Assembly: GCA_900772235.1 (NCBI GenBank)
Contig: CAAGQX010000046.1
Location: 1 to 35,814, forward strand
Reading direction: 5' to 3'
DNA length: 35,814 nt
Source of the DNA: Clostridia bacterium
Lineage (GTDB): Bacteria > Bacillota > Clostridia > TANB77 > CAG-508
Translations under genes and position numbers: made by a program
Shown: positions 15,821 through 23,469 of the stretch, piece after piece
Numbering within the stretch: position 1 is the first letter of the stretch
Layout of the letters: the number at the start of each line of letters is the position of its first letter
The notes under the pieces: model-generated
Seen by the model: the letters and a program-made list of their open reading frames with translations, nothing else
Database searches by the model: none
What the model was told of the DNA's origin: nothing

Positions 15821-16723
15821 ATGGAAAAATTTAAATCAGGATTCATATCAATAATTGGAAGAACAAATGTAGGAAAATCTACATTATTAAATGCATTAGT
15901 TGGAGAAAAAGTTGCCATCACAACAGCTAAGTGCCAAACAACTAGAACTGCAATAAGAGCTATTGTAAATAGACCAAATGCTCAAATGATTTTCATAGAT
16001 ACACCAGGAATTCACAAACCAAAAACAAAGCTTGGAAACACAATGCTAGAAACTGCGTGGGGAACAATTCCTAATGTGGATATAACATTATTTTTGGTAG
16101 ATGGTTCAGCAAATAAAATAGGAAAAGGCGACAGAATAATTTTAGACAAATTAAAAGAAACAAATAGAAAAACAATATTAGTTATTAATAAAATTGACTT
16201 AATAAAAAAAGAAGAAATTTTAAAAGTAATACAAAACTATAAAGATGAGTACAATTTTGAGGCAATAGTGCCAATTTCTGCAGAAAAACAAAAAAACACT
16301 GAAGAATTACTAGACGAAATAGAAAAGCACCTTCCATACGGACCAGCATATTATGATATAGATGAGTATACAGATCAAACAGAAAGACAATTGGTGGAAG
16401 AAACAATTAGAGAAAAAGCATTAAAATTATTAGACGAAGAAGTGCCACACGGAATTTATGTGGAAGTTCAAAAAATGAATTTAAGAACTACTACAAAGGG
16501 AGAAGAAATATATGATGTAGAAGCTACAATATATACTCTAAGAAATTCTCATAAGGGAATAATTATAGGAAAAAATGGCGAAATGCTAAAGAGAATAGGC
16601 ACATATGCAAGACAGGATTTGGAAAAAATGCTACAAATAAAAATTAATTTAAAAATATGGGTAAAGGTAAAAGAAAATTGGCAAGATAATAATAGTATAG
16701 TAAAAAAATTCGAAAATAAATAA
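15821..16723 (+). CDS. era: GTPase Era
   Basis: Essential 30S assembly GTPase of 300 aa that binds the 3' end of 16S rRNA. G1 is GRTNVGKST (13-21), G3 is DTPG, G4 is NKID, and a C-terminal KH domain carries the GIIIGKNGEMLKRIG loop. Length is normal. GGAGG precedes the ATG. It is followed by yqzL and recO, the usual Firmicute order. Confidence 0.96.
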   Translation: MEKFKSGFISIIGRTNVGKSTLLNALVGEKVAITTAKCQTTRTAIRAIVNRPNAQMIFIDTPGIHKPKTKLGNTMLETAWGTIPNVDITLFLVDGSANKIGKGDRIILDKLKETNRKTILVINKIDLIKKEEILKVIQNYKDEYNFEAIVPISAEKQKNTEELLDEIEKHLPYGPAYYDIDEYTDQTERQLVEETIREKALKLLDEEVPHGIYVEVQKMNLRTTTKGEEIYDVEATIYTLRNSHKGIIIGKNGEMLKRIGTYARQDLEKMLQIKINLKIWVKVKENWQDNNSIVKKFENK

Positions 16724-16799
16724 AAACAAAAGCTAAAAGTGAATAAAACCCATAAAAATACAAAAGATAAAAGCAAAACATAAAGGAGATGATAGACAT

Positions 16800-16952
16800 A
16801 TGATAAAGCAAATAGCGTGGAATACTTTTAAGAAAACAGGCGATATAAACACATTTTTAGAATTAAAACAAGTAGTAGATATAGAACAAAATATAAAGGC
16901 GGAACCATATGAAGATTGTAAAAACGAAGGGAATAATAATTGCAGAACATAA
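16800..16952 (+). CDS. yqzL: YqzL-like small protein
   Basis: A 50-aa protein beginning MIKQIAWNTFKKTGDINTFLELK, matching the W-x-x-F-x-x-T-G-x-I-x-x-F-L pattern of YqzL. In Bacillus yqzL also lies between era and recO. The last 14 codons overlap the start of recO in another frame, suggesting translational coupling. AAGGAG is 11 bases upstream of the ATG. Function unknown. Confidence 0.75.
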   Translation: MIKQIAWNTFKKTGDINTFLELKQVVDIEQNIKAEPYEDCKNEGNNNCRT

Positions 16953-17625
16953 TGTATCGGATTTTGATAAAATGCTTACAATATTAACACCAAATTTAGG
17001 AAAAATTGAATGCTTGGCAAAAGGCTCTAGAAAACCTAAGAGCCTTTTAATGGCAGGCACGCAACTTCTATGCTTTGGAGAATATATGCTATATAAAGGA
17101 GCAGACAACTATAGTATGAACTCTTGTGAAATAATAGAATTATTTTACAAAATAAGAGTAGACTTAGACAAATTAGAACAAGCATCATACATAACTAAAA
17201 TAATAAATGATGTAACAACAGAAAATCAAAACAACTATAGAATATTGCAATTATACTTAAACACATTATATGTGATTTCAGAAACAGATAAAGATCTAAA
17301 AATGGTAGCAAGCATATTTAGACTAAGATTAATGTCTATTATAGGATTTAGACCTCAAATAGAAGAATGCACAATGTGTGGAAACAAAGATGATTTAACA
17401 TTTTTTAGTATAAGAGATGCTGGATTTAAATGCAAGGCTTGTGCAAAGCAGGACGGCAGTAGCATTGAAATAAGTGAAACAACAAAAGATGCAATTAAAT
17501 ACATAATATTAGCAGATGCTAAAAAAATATATTCTTTTACAGTTCCTCCAAATACTCAAAAAGAATTAGAGATAATATCGAAATTGTATTTAACAGATAG
17601 GTTAGAAAAAGAATACAAATTGTAA
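16909..17625 (+). CDS. recO: DNA repair protein RecO
   Basis: RecF-pathway mediator of 238 aa that loads RecA onto SSB-coated DNA and anneals single strands. The N-terminal OB domain starts KIVKTKGIIIAEHNVSDFDKML. The C-terminal part has the zinc-finger cysteines C154, C157, C175 and C178 (CTMC...CKAC). Its start lies inside the end of yqzL. The gene is followed by the palindromic repeat region rather than by the usual glycyl-tRNA synthetase gene. Confidence 0.93.
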   Translation: MKIVKTKGIIIAEHNVSDFDKMLTILTPNLGKIECLAKGSRKPKSLLMAGTQLLCFGEYMLYKGADNYSMNSCEIIELFYKIRVDLDKLEQASYITKIINDVTTENQNNYRILQLYLNTLYVISETDKDLKMVASIFRLRLMSIIGFRPQIEECTMCGNKDDLTFFSIRDAGFKCKACAKQDGSSIEISETTKDAIKYIILADAKKIYSFTVPPNTQKELEIISKLYLTDRLEKEYKL

Positions 17626-17633
17626 TTTGTGGT

Positions 17634-17711
17634 AGGGGCGATTAAAATCGCCCGTAAATGCAAAAACACATTATTAAATTTGTAGGTGCGGGTTCCAAAG
17701 CCGCCCGGCCC
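17634..17711. repeat. palindromic repeat unit, inverted relative to its neighbour
   Basis: GTAGGGGCGATTAAAATCGC continues into CCGTAAAT. Its hairpin at 17636-17653 is the same GGGCGATT-AA-AATCGCCC core as in the other copies but with the flank inverted (GTAG before instead of CTAC after). A related GC-rich unit, GTAGGTGCGGGTTCC...GCCGCCCGGCCC, follows at 17682-17711. Confidence 0.75.
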
Positions 17712-17724
17712 AAGAGCATTGATA

Positions 17725-17815
17725 AATATTATTTCATAATTGAGCAAAAATAATTGTAATAATGTTCTATTCCGGGCGATTAAAATCGCCCCTACATTTC
17801 AAATTTGAATACAAA
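17725..17815. repeat. dispersed palindromic repeat, copy 2
   Basis: Gap-free match to positions 1-91, with the palindromic core at 17774-17791. Together with the inverted unit upstream it forms a roughly 160-bp structure bounded by GTAGGGGCGATT and its reverse complement. It fills most of the recO-hpf gap (17626-17921), which holds no gene. Confidence 0.8.
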
Positions 17816-17859
17816 CATTTATACAAATTTCAATTTTTGCAACAAATTTTCAAAAATAT

Positions 17860-17888
17860 TTGCAAAATTAAATATGTTAATATATAAT
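17860..17888 (+). promoter_or_regulatory. sigma-A-type promoter of the hibernation factor gene
   Basis: TTGCAA (17860-17865), a 17-bp spacer and TATAAT (17883-17888), 34 bp before the hpf ATG. Confidence 0.6.
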
Positions 17889-17921
17889 ACAAATATCATA
17901 AAAATGGAAAGGAAGATAAAT

Positions 17922-18449
17922 ATGAATATAACAATATCAGGAAAAGACTTAAAGGCAACAGAAGCAATTAAAGATTATGCAGAAAAGAAAATGGAAAGAT
18001 TAGTAAAATATTTTGGAGAAGACTTTGATGTAAATCTTACAATAAGAACAGAAAGAGCAGAACAAATAGCAGATATATCTGTAAAAGCAAAAACAGACGT
18101 ATTTAGAGCAGTTACTGCACATAAAGATTTATATGCATCTATAGATAAAGATATAGATATATTAGAAGGTCAAGTAAGAAAAATGAAAACAAAAAAAGAT
18201 AGAGCAACTAAGGAGGATACAATAAAAAACCTAACACTAGATGTGCAAGAACCAGAAATAGAAAATGAAATTATAAAAACAGTATATTACGATTTAAAAC
18301 CAATGACACCAGAAGATGCAATGTTAAAACTACAAGAAAAACCAGCAGATAGATTTATTACATTTGTAAATTCAGAAACAAATAAAGTAAATGTATTGTT
18401 TAAAATGAAAGACAACAAAAACTATGGCTTGGTAGAACCAGAAAATTAA
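17922..18449 (+). CDS. hpf: long-form ribosome hibernation promoting factor
   Basis: A 175-aa protein with an N-terminal S30AE/YfiA-like ribosome-binding domain (MNITISGKDLKATEAIKDYAEKK...) and the C-terminal dimerisation domain of long HPFs (KTVYYDLKPMTPEDAMLKLQ...FVNSETNKVNVLFKMKDNKNYGLVEP). It drives formation of 100S ribosome dimers in stationary phase. I take the ATG at 17922, after AAAGGAAG; upstream in-frame starts lie in the repeat and promoter region. It ends at a terminator. Confidence 0.94.
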   Translation: MNITISGKDLKATEAIKDYAEKKMERLVKYFGEDFDVNLTIRTERAEQIADISVKAKTDVFRAVTAHKDLYASIDKDIDILEGQVRKMKTKKDRATKEDTIKNLTLDVQEPEIENEIIKTVYYDLKPMTPEDAMLKLQEKPADRFITFVNSETNKVNVLFKMKDNKNYGLVEPEN

Positions 18450-18475
18450 AATAAATAATTTAATAAAGAAAAAAG

Positions 18476-18505
18476 AAGGGCAAATTTAGAATTTGCCCTT
18501 ACTTT
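18476..18505. terminator. terminator between hpf and the SASP gene
   Basis: AAGGGCAAATT (18476-18486) pairs perfectly with AATTTGCCCTT (18490-18500) around a three-base loop, followed by ACTTTTAT. Confidence 0.75.
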
Positions 18506-18574
18506 TATGTAAAAACAAGTCCTAGATTTACCCATAAAAGAATAAATGAAAATTAGTTATTTAATTAAATAAAA

Positions 18575-18781
18575 CTATTTTCCTATCATACTGTTTTCAG
18601 CTTTTTGGATTAATTTCTTAACCATGTTACCACCGATTTTACCAGCATCTTTTGAAGATATATCACCGTTATATCCGTTTTTTAAGTTAACACCAACTTC
18701 ACTAGCTACTTCATATTTGAATTTTTCTAATGAATCTTTAGCTTCTGGTACTAATGTTCTGTTTGAATTTGTGTTTGCCAT
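18575..18781 (-). CDS. alpha/beta-type small acid-soluble spore protein
   Basis: A 68-aa DNA-binding spore protein that coats forespore DNA and protects it from UV and heat. Family blocks are visible: EAKDSLEKFKYEVASEVG (with the germination-protease site around E-V-A/S-E) and GGNMVKKLIQKAE. ATG 18781 is chosen over GTG 18790 because AGGAGGTG is correctly spaced before it. It acts with splB, since SASP-bound DNA forms the spore photoproduct that SplB repairs. Confidence 0.94.
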   Translation of the reverse strand: MANTNSNRTLVPEAKDSLEKFKYEVASEVGVNLKNGYNGDISSKDAGKIGGNMVKKLIQKAENSMIGK

Positions 18782-18808
18782 CTTTTTCACCTCCTAGGAT
18801 AGAAAAAT

Positions 18809-18836
18809 TAGAATAAAAGCATATTTAAGCTTTTCA
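18809..18836 (-). promoter_or_regulatory. possible forespore (sigma-G-like) promoter of the SASP gene
   Basis: On the minus strand, TGAAAA (18836-18831) and ATTCTA (18814-18809) with a 16-bp spacer. They resemble TGAATA and CATACTA, but the spacing is one base short. SASP genes are usually sigma-G dependent. Confidence 0.35.
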
Positions 18837-18945
18837 ATATTAGAATGTTCAAAATATAAAAAAATAAACTAGAAATTTTTGTAAAAAATAAATATTACAA
18901 AAATGTTACAAATGTATTAAGAATAAATTACAAAAGTGAAATTTA

Positions 18946-18974
18946 TTGTTTTTTATCGCATAATGATGTAAAAT
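18946..18974 (+). promoter_or_regulatory. putative promoter of the pilus operon
   Basis: TTGTTT (18946-18951), a 17-bp spacer and TAAAAT (18969-18974), 35 bp before the first gene. Confidence 0.45.
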
Positions 18975-19009
18975 AAAATTATTAAATAATGAATAATGGG
19001 GGAATAATT

Positions 19010-19888
19010 ATGCCATCAAATCCAATACAAAGAAAAACAAGAAATGCATTCTTCTTGGGAATGCTTATAACATTGATAGTTGCCATAATAGCTATTGCAA
19101 TATTATATTTTGCAGGACTAAAAGACATTATATTTGGCGCACAAGCTAAAAAAGGAAATGGAACTACATATGTATATAGACTTACTTCAGAAGTTAAATC
19201 TGGAGATGCAATTAAAGCAGGAAATGTTGAAAGAGTTATGCTATACGTAGATGATTTACCAAAGGACTACATACAAACTGGAGTAGAAATAACGAGTTAT
19301 AAAAGTAAATTAAACTTACAGGCAGGAACAATATTAAGCCAAAGTTTAATATACCAAGATGAAACAGTAGCAAATTCTACAAGACTAATGGAATACAATA
19401 TGCTTACATTACCATCAACATTAAGAGTAGGAGATTATATTGACGTTAGGTTTACAATGCCAAGCGGACAAAACTATATAGTACTTTCTAAAAAACAGGT
19501 AATGAACATACAAAACAAAACAATTACTTTGTATCTAACCGAAGATGAAATATTAATGATGAGTTCGGCAATAATTGAATCATACGTTATAAAAGCATCT
19601 GATTTAAGTGCAGTACAATATTTAGAAGCTGGAATACAAAATGCTTCTACTCCAACGTATTCAGTTAATTCTGAAGTGTACCAATTAATTCAATCTAACT
19701 CACAAAAAGGAATTAACATAGAAGATTATGCAAAAATAAATGATAGTTATAACAGCAATTTAAGAGCAATTATAGAACAAGAATTAGGACAATATGCAGG
19801 AGCAGAGCTAGCTAATATTCAACAAGGAATGGAAGCACAAAAACAAGAAGCAATGAACTTATACTTATCAGGACTTCAAGGATATTAA
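19010..19888 (+). CDS. CpaB/SAF-like Flp pilus assembly protein
   Basis: A 292-aa protein with a cytoplasmic basic start (RKTRN), one membrane helix (about 16-38) and an extracytoplasmic SAF-like domain of the CpaB/RcpC type: VKSGDAIKAGNVERVML, then LNLQAGTILSQSLIYQDE and the RVGDYIDVRF block. The C-terminal 60 residues are helical and glutamine-rich. In Tad systems CpaB supports the outer assembly. ATG 19010 is preferred over 18989 because GGGGGAA (18998-19004) precedes it. It opens a 12-kb co-directional pilus locus. Confidence 0.75.
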   Translation: MPSNPIQRKTRNAFFLGMLITLIVAIIAIAILYFAGLKDIIFGAQAKKGNGTTYVYRLTSEVKSGDAIKAGNVERVMLYVDDLPKDYIQTGVEITSYKSKLNLQAGTILSQSLIYQDETVANSTRLMEYNMLTLPSTLRVGDYIDVRFTMPSGQNYIVLSKKQVMNIQNKTITLYLTEDEILMMSSAIIESYVIKASDLSAVQYLEAGIQNASTPTYSVNSEVYQLIQSNSQKGINIEDYAKINDSYNSNLRAIIEQELGQYAGAELANIQQGMEAQKQEAMNLYLSGLQGY

Positions 19889-19902
19889 AGGGAGGAAAAA
19901 AG

Positions 19903-20583
19903 TTGAAGAAGGTAGGATTTATAGGAGCGTATGATAAAACTGATTTGATTTTATATGTAGCTAAAACAATTACAGAGTGTGGAAAAAAAGTTTTAATGAT
20001 AGATACAACTACTGCACAAAAAGCTAGATATATAGTACCATGCATTGCTCCTAGTAAATGTTACATAACAGAATATGAGAATTTTGATGTAGCAGTGGGC
20101 TTTAATGAACTAGAAGAAATAAAAAGATACCTAGGAACAGAAGAATTACAGTATGACATTATATTAATAGATATAGACGAAAACAAATACTTTCAAAAAT
20201 TTGAAATGTCAAAAGAGGCCAAAAACTATTTTGTCACTGGCTTTGATAGCTATTCCTTAAAAAAAGGTTTAGAAGTTATAGGTAAAATGACAGATAAGAT
20301 ACTTATGACAAAAGTTTTGTTTTCATATGAGATGCTGGAAGAAGAAGACGACTATTTAAACTTTTTATCATTCTATTATGCTGTAAGATGGGAAAACAAG
20401 AAAATATATTTTCCACTAGGAACAGGTGATAACTCTGCAATAATAGAAAACCAAAGAATTGCTAGAATTAGATTTAAAAATTTAAGCGATACATATAAAG
20501 AAGGACTTTTTGCTATATCTGAAGATATTCTTGGAGAAAAGAAAAACGAAATAAGAAAGATAATATTCAAAAGAGGAGAATAA
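19903..20583 (+). CDS. MinD/TadZ-like protein with degenerate P-loop (first of a pair)
   Basis: A 226-aa protein whose strand order (MKKVGFIGAYDKTDLILYVAKTI, then GKKVLMIDTTT, then YDIILIDIDE) follows the ParA/MinD fold. The Walker A position reads GAYDKTDL instead of a KGGxGKT loop, so nucleotide hydrolysis is doubtful. In Tad loci this position belongs to TadZ/CpaE, a localisation factor. The TTG start follows GGGAGG at seven bases. The next gene begins three bases after its stop codon. Confidence 0.65.
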   Translation: MKKVGFIGAYDKTDLILYVAKTITECGKKVLMIDTTTAQKARYIVPCIAPSKCYITEYENFDVAVGFNELEEIKRYLGTEELQYDIILIDIDENKYFQKFEMSKEAKNYFVTGFDSYSLKKGLEVIGKMTDKILMTKVLFSYEMLEEEDDYLNFLSFYYAVRWENKKIYFPLGTGDNSAIIENQRIARIRFKNLSDTYKEGLFAISEDILGEKKNEIRKIIFKRGE

Positions 20584-20585
20584 CA

Positions 20586-21407
20586 ATGGCAATAATTACT
20601 TTTTGGAATAATGGCAAAGTAGAAACAGGACAAAGTATGACATTGGCAGCAATAGCCACAACATTAGCAATAAACTATGACTACAAAATATTAATGATAA
20701 ATACTAAATTCAATGACAAATCTTTGAAAAATGCTTTTGAAAGTAAGAACAATATAAATAATTTGTTTACACGAGGAAAAACAGATTTTGACGTTGGCCT
20801 AAGCGGTGTTGCAAAAGCTATTATTAGTAATAAAACTTCTCCAGAAATAATTACAAATTATACAAAAATTATATTTAAAAATTTAGAATTATTAACAGAC
20901 GAAAATATTAATAGAACTGATTTTGAAAAATATATAGAATACATAAAAGAAATTATCAAATTAGCTAATAGATATTACGATTTAGTTTTTGTTGATTTAG
21001 AAGGAGATATTGAAAATTTAGATATAAAGCAAATATTGCAATTTTCCAATATTAATGTTGTTACAATGGTACAAAACATAAATGTTATAGATAACTTTTT
21101 AGAAGAAAAAGCACAAAATGATGTTTTAAAAGAAGACAAAACAATAATTTCTATAAATAAATATGACGAAAAGTCAAAATACACAGTAAAAAATGTAGCA
21201 AAATATATTAAAGAAAAAAAAGTTTTCAAAATTCCATATAATACAACATTTTCGATGGATGCTCCGGAAGGTAAAATGGCAGACTATTTTATAAAATTTA
21301 AAAGAATAAATTCATCACATATAAATTTTGAATTTACAAATTCTGTGTATAAAGAATCTGAAGAGATAATAAAAACGGTAAAAGAACAACAGAGAAAAAT
21401 ATATTAA
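20586..21407 (+). CDS. MinD/TadZ-like protein with degenerate P-loop (second of a pair)
   Basis: A 273-aa protein with the ParA/MinD pattern MAIITFWNNGKVETGQSMTL at the start, where the usual GK[ST] end of the loop is GQS while an upstream Lys (GKVETG) is kept. The second strand is YKILMINTKFND and a Walker B-like strand is YYDLVFVDLEGD. The C-terminal region (SINKYDEKSKYT) resembles the base-binding strand. It is probably a TadZ/CpaE-type partner of the preceding protein. GAGGAG precedes the ATG, and the CpaF ATPase gene follows. Confidence 0.65.
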   Translation: MAIITFWNNGKVETGQSMTLAAIATTLAINYDYKILMINTKFNDKSLKNAFESKNNINNLFTRGKTDFDVGLSGVAKAIISNKTSPEIITNYTKIIFKNLELLTDENINRTDFEKYIEYIKEIIKLANRYYDLVFVDLEGDIENLDIKQILQFSNINVVTMVQNINVIDNFLEEKAQNDVLKEDKTIISINKYDEKSKYTVKNVAKYIKEKKVFKIPYNTTFSMDAPEGKMADYFIKFKRINSSHINFEFTNSVYKESEEIIKTVKEQQRKIY

Positions 21408-21422
21408 AGGAGAGACTGGCAA

Positions 21423-23381
21423 ATGAATGGTATAATAAATGTTTGCTTAATGCTTTTAGTAGTAGTTATTATAATGATTATTATTAAATACAGCCTAGAC
21501 AAAAAGAAAAAAAATGTTATAGAAAAAGAAGAAGAAGAAGTTATAAATGAAAAAGCATATACTATTGATTCTATGATAGCGTTTATAAAGCAAAGACTAG
21601 ATGAAATAACAAAGGTAAATCTATACGATATTGGTTTGTCAGAAGAAGAACTAAAAAGAAGAAAAGCAAAAAAATATGAACTTAGAAAAGCATTAAAAGG
21701 ATGCACATATGGAGATATAAACGACAAAAAATATATTAAAGAACTTATATACGATTTACTTTATAAAGAATATGGTGTAAATGAAACTAACATATCAAGC
21801 GCTATTCCTTTTGACACACCATCATTATTAACTGCTCAAGACAAATTTGACATTATTATTTTTATGTATAAAAAGGATTTTGGCTATGAAGCTTTAACAC
21901 AAATGATAAAAAAATACAATTTAGCCGTTTTAAAATATATAGATGGAGAAACTAAACCATCATATGTAATAACAGCAGATGAAATAAACAGCATTTACAA
22001 TGAAGAAAATTTTGACTTAGCATTTTCAGACAAATTGAATGTAGTAGTACAAAGAATCTATCAACACTACAAAGGCTATAGTAGCATTGATGAAATAAGA
22101 GATATGAATATAGATGGTGTTTCTGGTGGTGTATCTGGATTGCCAGAAAGCTTTTTAAGCCAAGTAGCACAAACAGATAGCGACTACCTAGGACAAATAA
22201 ATGAACACAAAGTACCAAGAGCTTGCGATAGTATTTGGATATTTTTTCAAGGTAAATCAATAAGACTTGCATTTCTTTCTTTTGGAAAAGAAAGCGAACT
22301 AAAAAGAGTCTGCCAAAACATATATAAATATAATAATCCAGGACAATTATCAGATTCTAATGGTTTTAAAATTAATGAAATGAAAGATGGTTCTCGTGTT
22401 GTTGTTGTAAGACCTTCAATGTCTGAAACTTGGGCATTCTTCGTAAGAAAGTTTGACGTAAAAAGAGCAACATTAGAACAATTAATTACAGTTCCAGGAA
22501 AAGAAGATGCAATAGATCTTTTAAAATACTTAGTAAAAGGTGCAAGAGTTATTGCATTAACTGGTGAGCAAGGTTGTGGTAAAACAACAATGCTTATGGG
22601 TATGATAGAAAACATATATGAAACAATGAACATAAGGGTTCAAGAAACTGCATTTGAGTTGCACTTAAGAAAAATATATCCAACAAGAAATATTTTGTCT
22701 TTCAGAGAAACAGAAACAGTTTCAGGACAAATGGGCTTAGACGTTCAAAAGAAAACTGATGGTAGTGTTAACATTATAGGTGAGGTTGCAACAGACCCTG
22801 TTGCATCTTGGATGATTCAAGCAGCCCAAGTTGCATCTAAATTTACATTATTTACGCACCACGCTAAAACATTCCCTAACTTAGTTACTGCGTTAAGAAA
22901 CTCAATGCTTAGAACAGGTGTGTTTACAGACGAAAAAACAGCAGAAGAACAAGTTATACAAGTATTAAACTTTGACATACATTTGGTAAAAGACTTTAGA
23001 GGTAGAAGATACATAGAAAGAGTAACAGAATGTATTCCAATAGAACAAAAAAATGAATATGTATTTGAGCATAAACCAAATGAGAATATGGAAGAAAAAT
23101 TTGATAGATTTATAGACAACACTACAAAATATTTTACAAAAGTAACAAACAAAGAATTATATAAATACGTAAATATTATGGAATACCATAATGACGAATA
23201 TGTTATTACAAATAAAATATCAGATGATAACATTAGAGAAATGAGAAACAATATGAGTGAAGCTGATGCTACTGAGTTTGACAAATTCATTGAAAAAAAT
23301 TGGGGAAAATCAAAAGAATTAGAGCTTGTTCAAGCAGCTCCAAAACAATCTAAACGTGGTAGAAAACCAAAAACAACTTAA
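21423..23381 (+). CDS. CpaF/TadA-type pilus assembly ATPase, membrane-anchored
   Basis: A 652-aa secretion ATPase. The P-loop is ALTGEQGCGKTTML (about 380-390), followed by an Asp-box/Walker B-like region (NIIGEVATDPVASWM) and the His-box (FTHHAKTFPNLVTALRNSML). Unusually it begins with a membrane helix (residues 5-22) before the cytoplasmic part, and ends in a basic tail KQSKRGRKPKTT. It should power assembly of the pilin-like subunits encoded downstream. GGAGAG precedes the ATG. Confidence 0.88.
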   Translation: MNGIINVCLMLLVVVIIMIIIKYSLDKKKKNVIEKEEEEVINEKAYTIDSMIAFIKQRLDEITKVNLYDIGLSEEELKRRKAKKYELRKALKGCTYGDINDKKYIKELIYDLLYKEYGVNETNISSAIPFDTPSLLTAQDKFDIIIFMYKKDFGYEALTQMIKKYNLAVLKYIDGETKPSYVITADEINSIYNEENFDLAFSDKLNVVVQRIYQHYKGYSSIDEIRDMNIDGVSGGVSGLPESFLSQVAQTDSDYLGQINEHKVPRACDSIWIFFQGKSIRLAFLSFGKESELKRVCQNIYKYNNPGQLSDSNGFKINEMKDGSRVVVVRPSMSETWAFFVRKFDVKRATLEQLITVPGKEDAIDLLKYLVKGARVIALTGEQGCGKTTMLMGMIENIYETMNIRVQETAFELHLRKIYPTRNILSFRETETVSGQMGLDVQKKTDGSVNIIGEVATDPVASWMIQAAQVASKFTLFTHHAKTFPNLVTALRNSMLRTGVFTDEKTAEEQVIQVLNFDIHLVKDFRGRRYIERVTECIPIEQKNEYVFEHKPNENMEEKFDRFIDNTTKYFTKVTNKELYKYVNIMEYHNDEYVITNKISDDNIREMRNNMSEADATEFDKFIEKNWGKSKELELVQAAPKQSKRGRKPKTT

Positions 23382-23469
23382 AAAAGCTAAATGCATTTTT
23401 AAGTTTGAAGCATAAAAGATGAGCATATAACTTGCAAGAATAATAAAACACAAAAAAGAGGTGAAATAA

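Noticed and set aside
18554..18576. Terminator of the SASP gene
   Set aside because: The stem is imperfect, overlaps the stop codon and has only a weak T-rich end; the hairpin at 18476-18500 is a better shared terminator.
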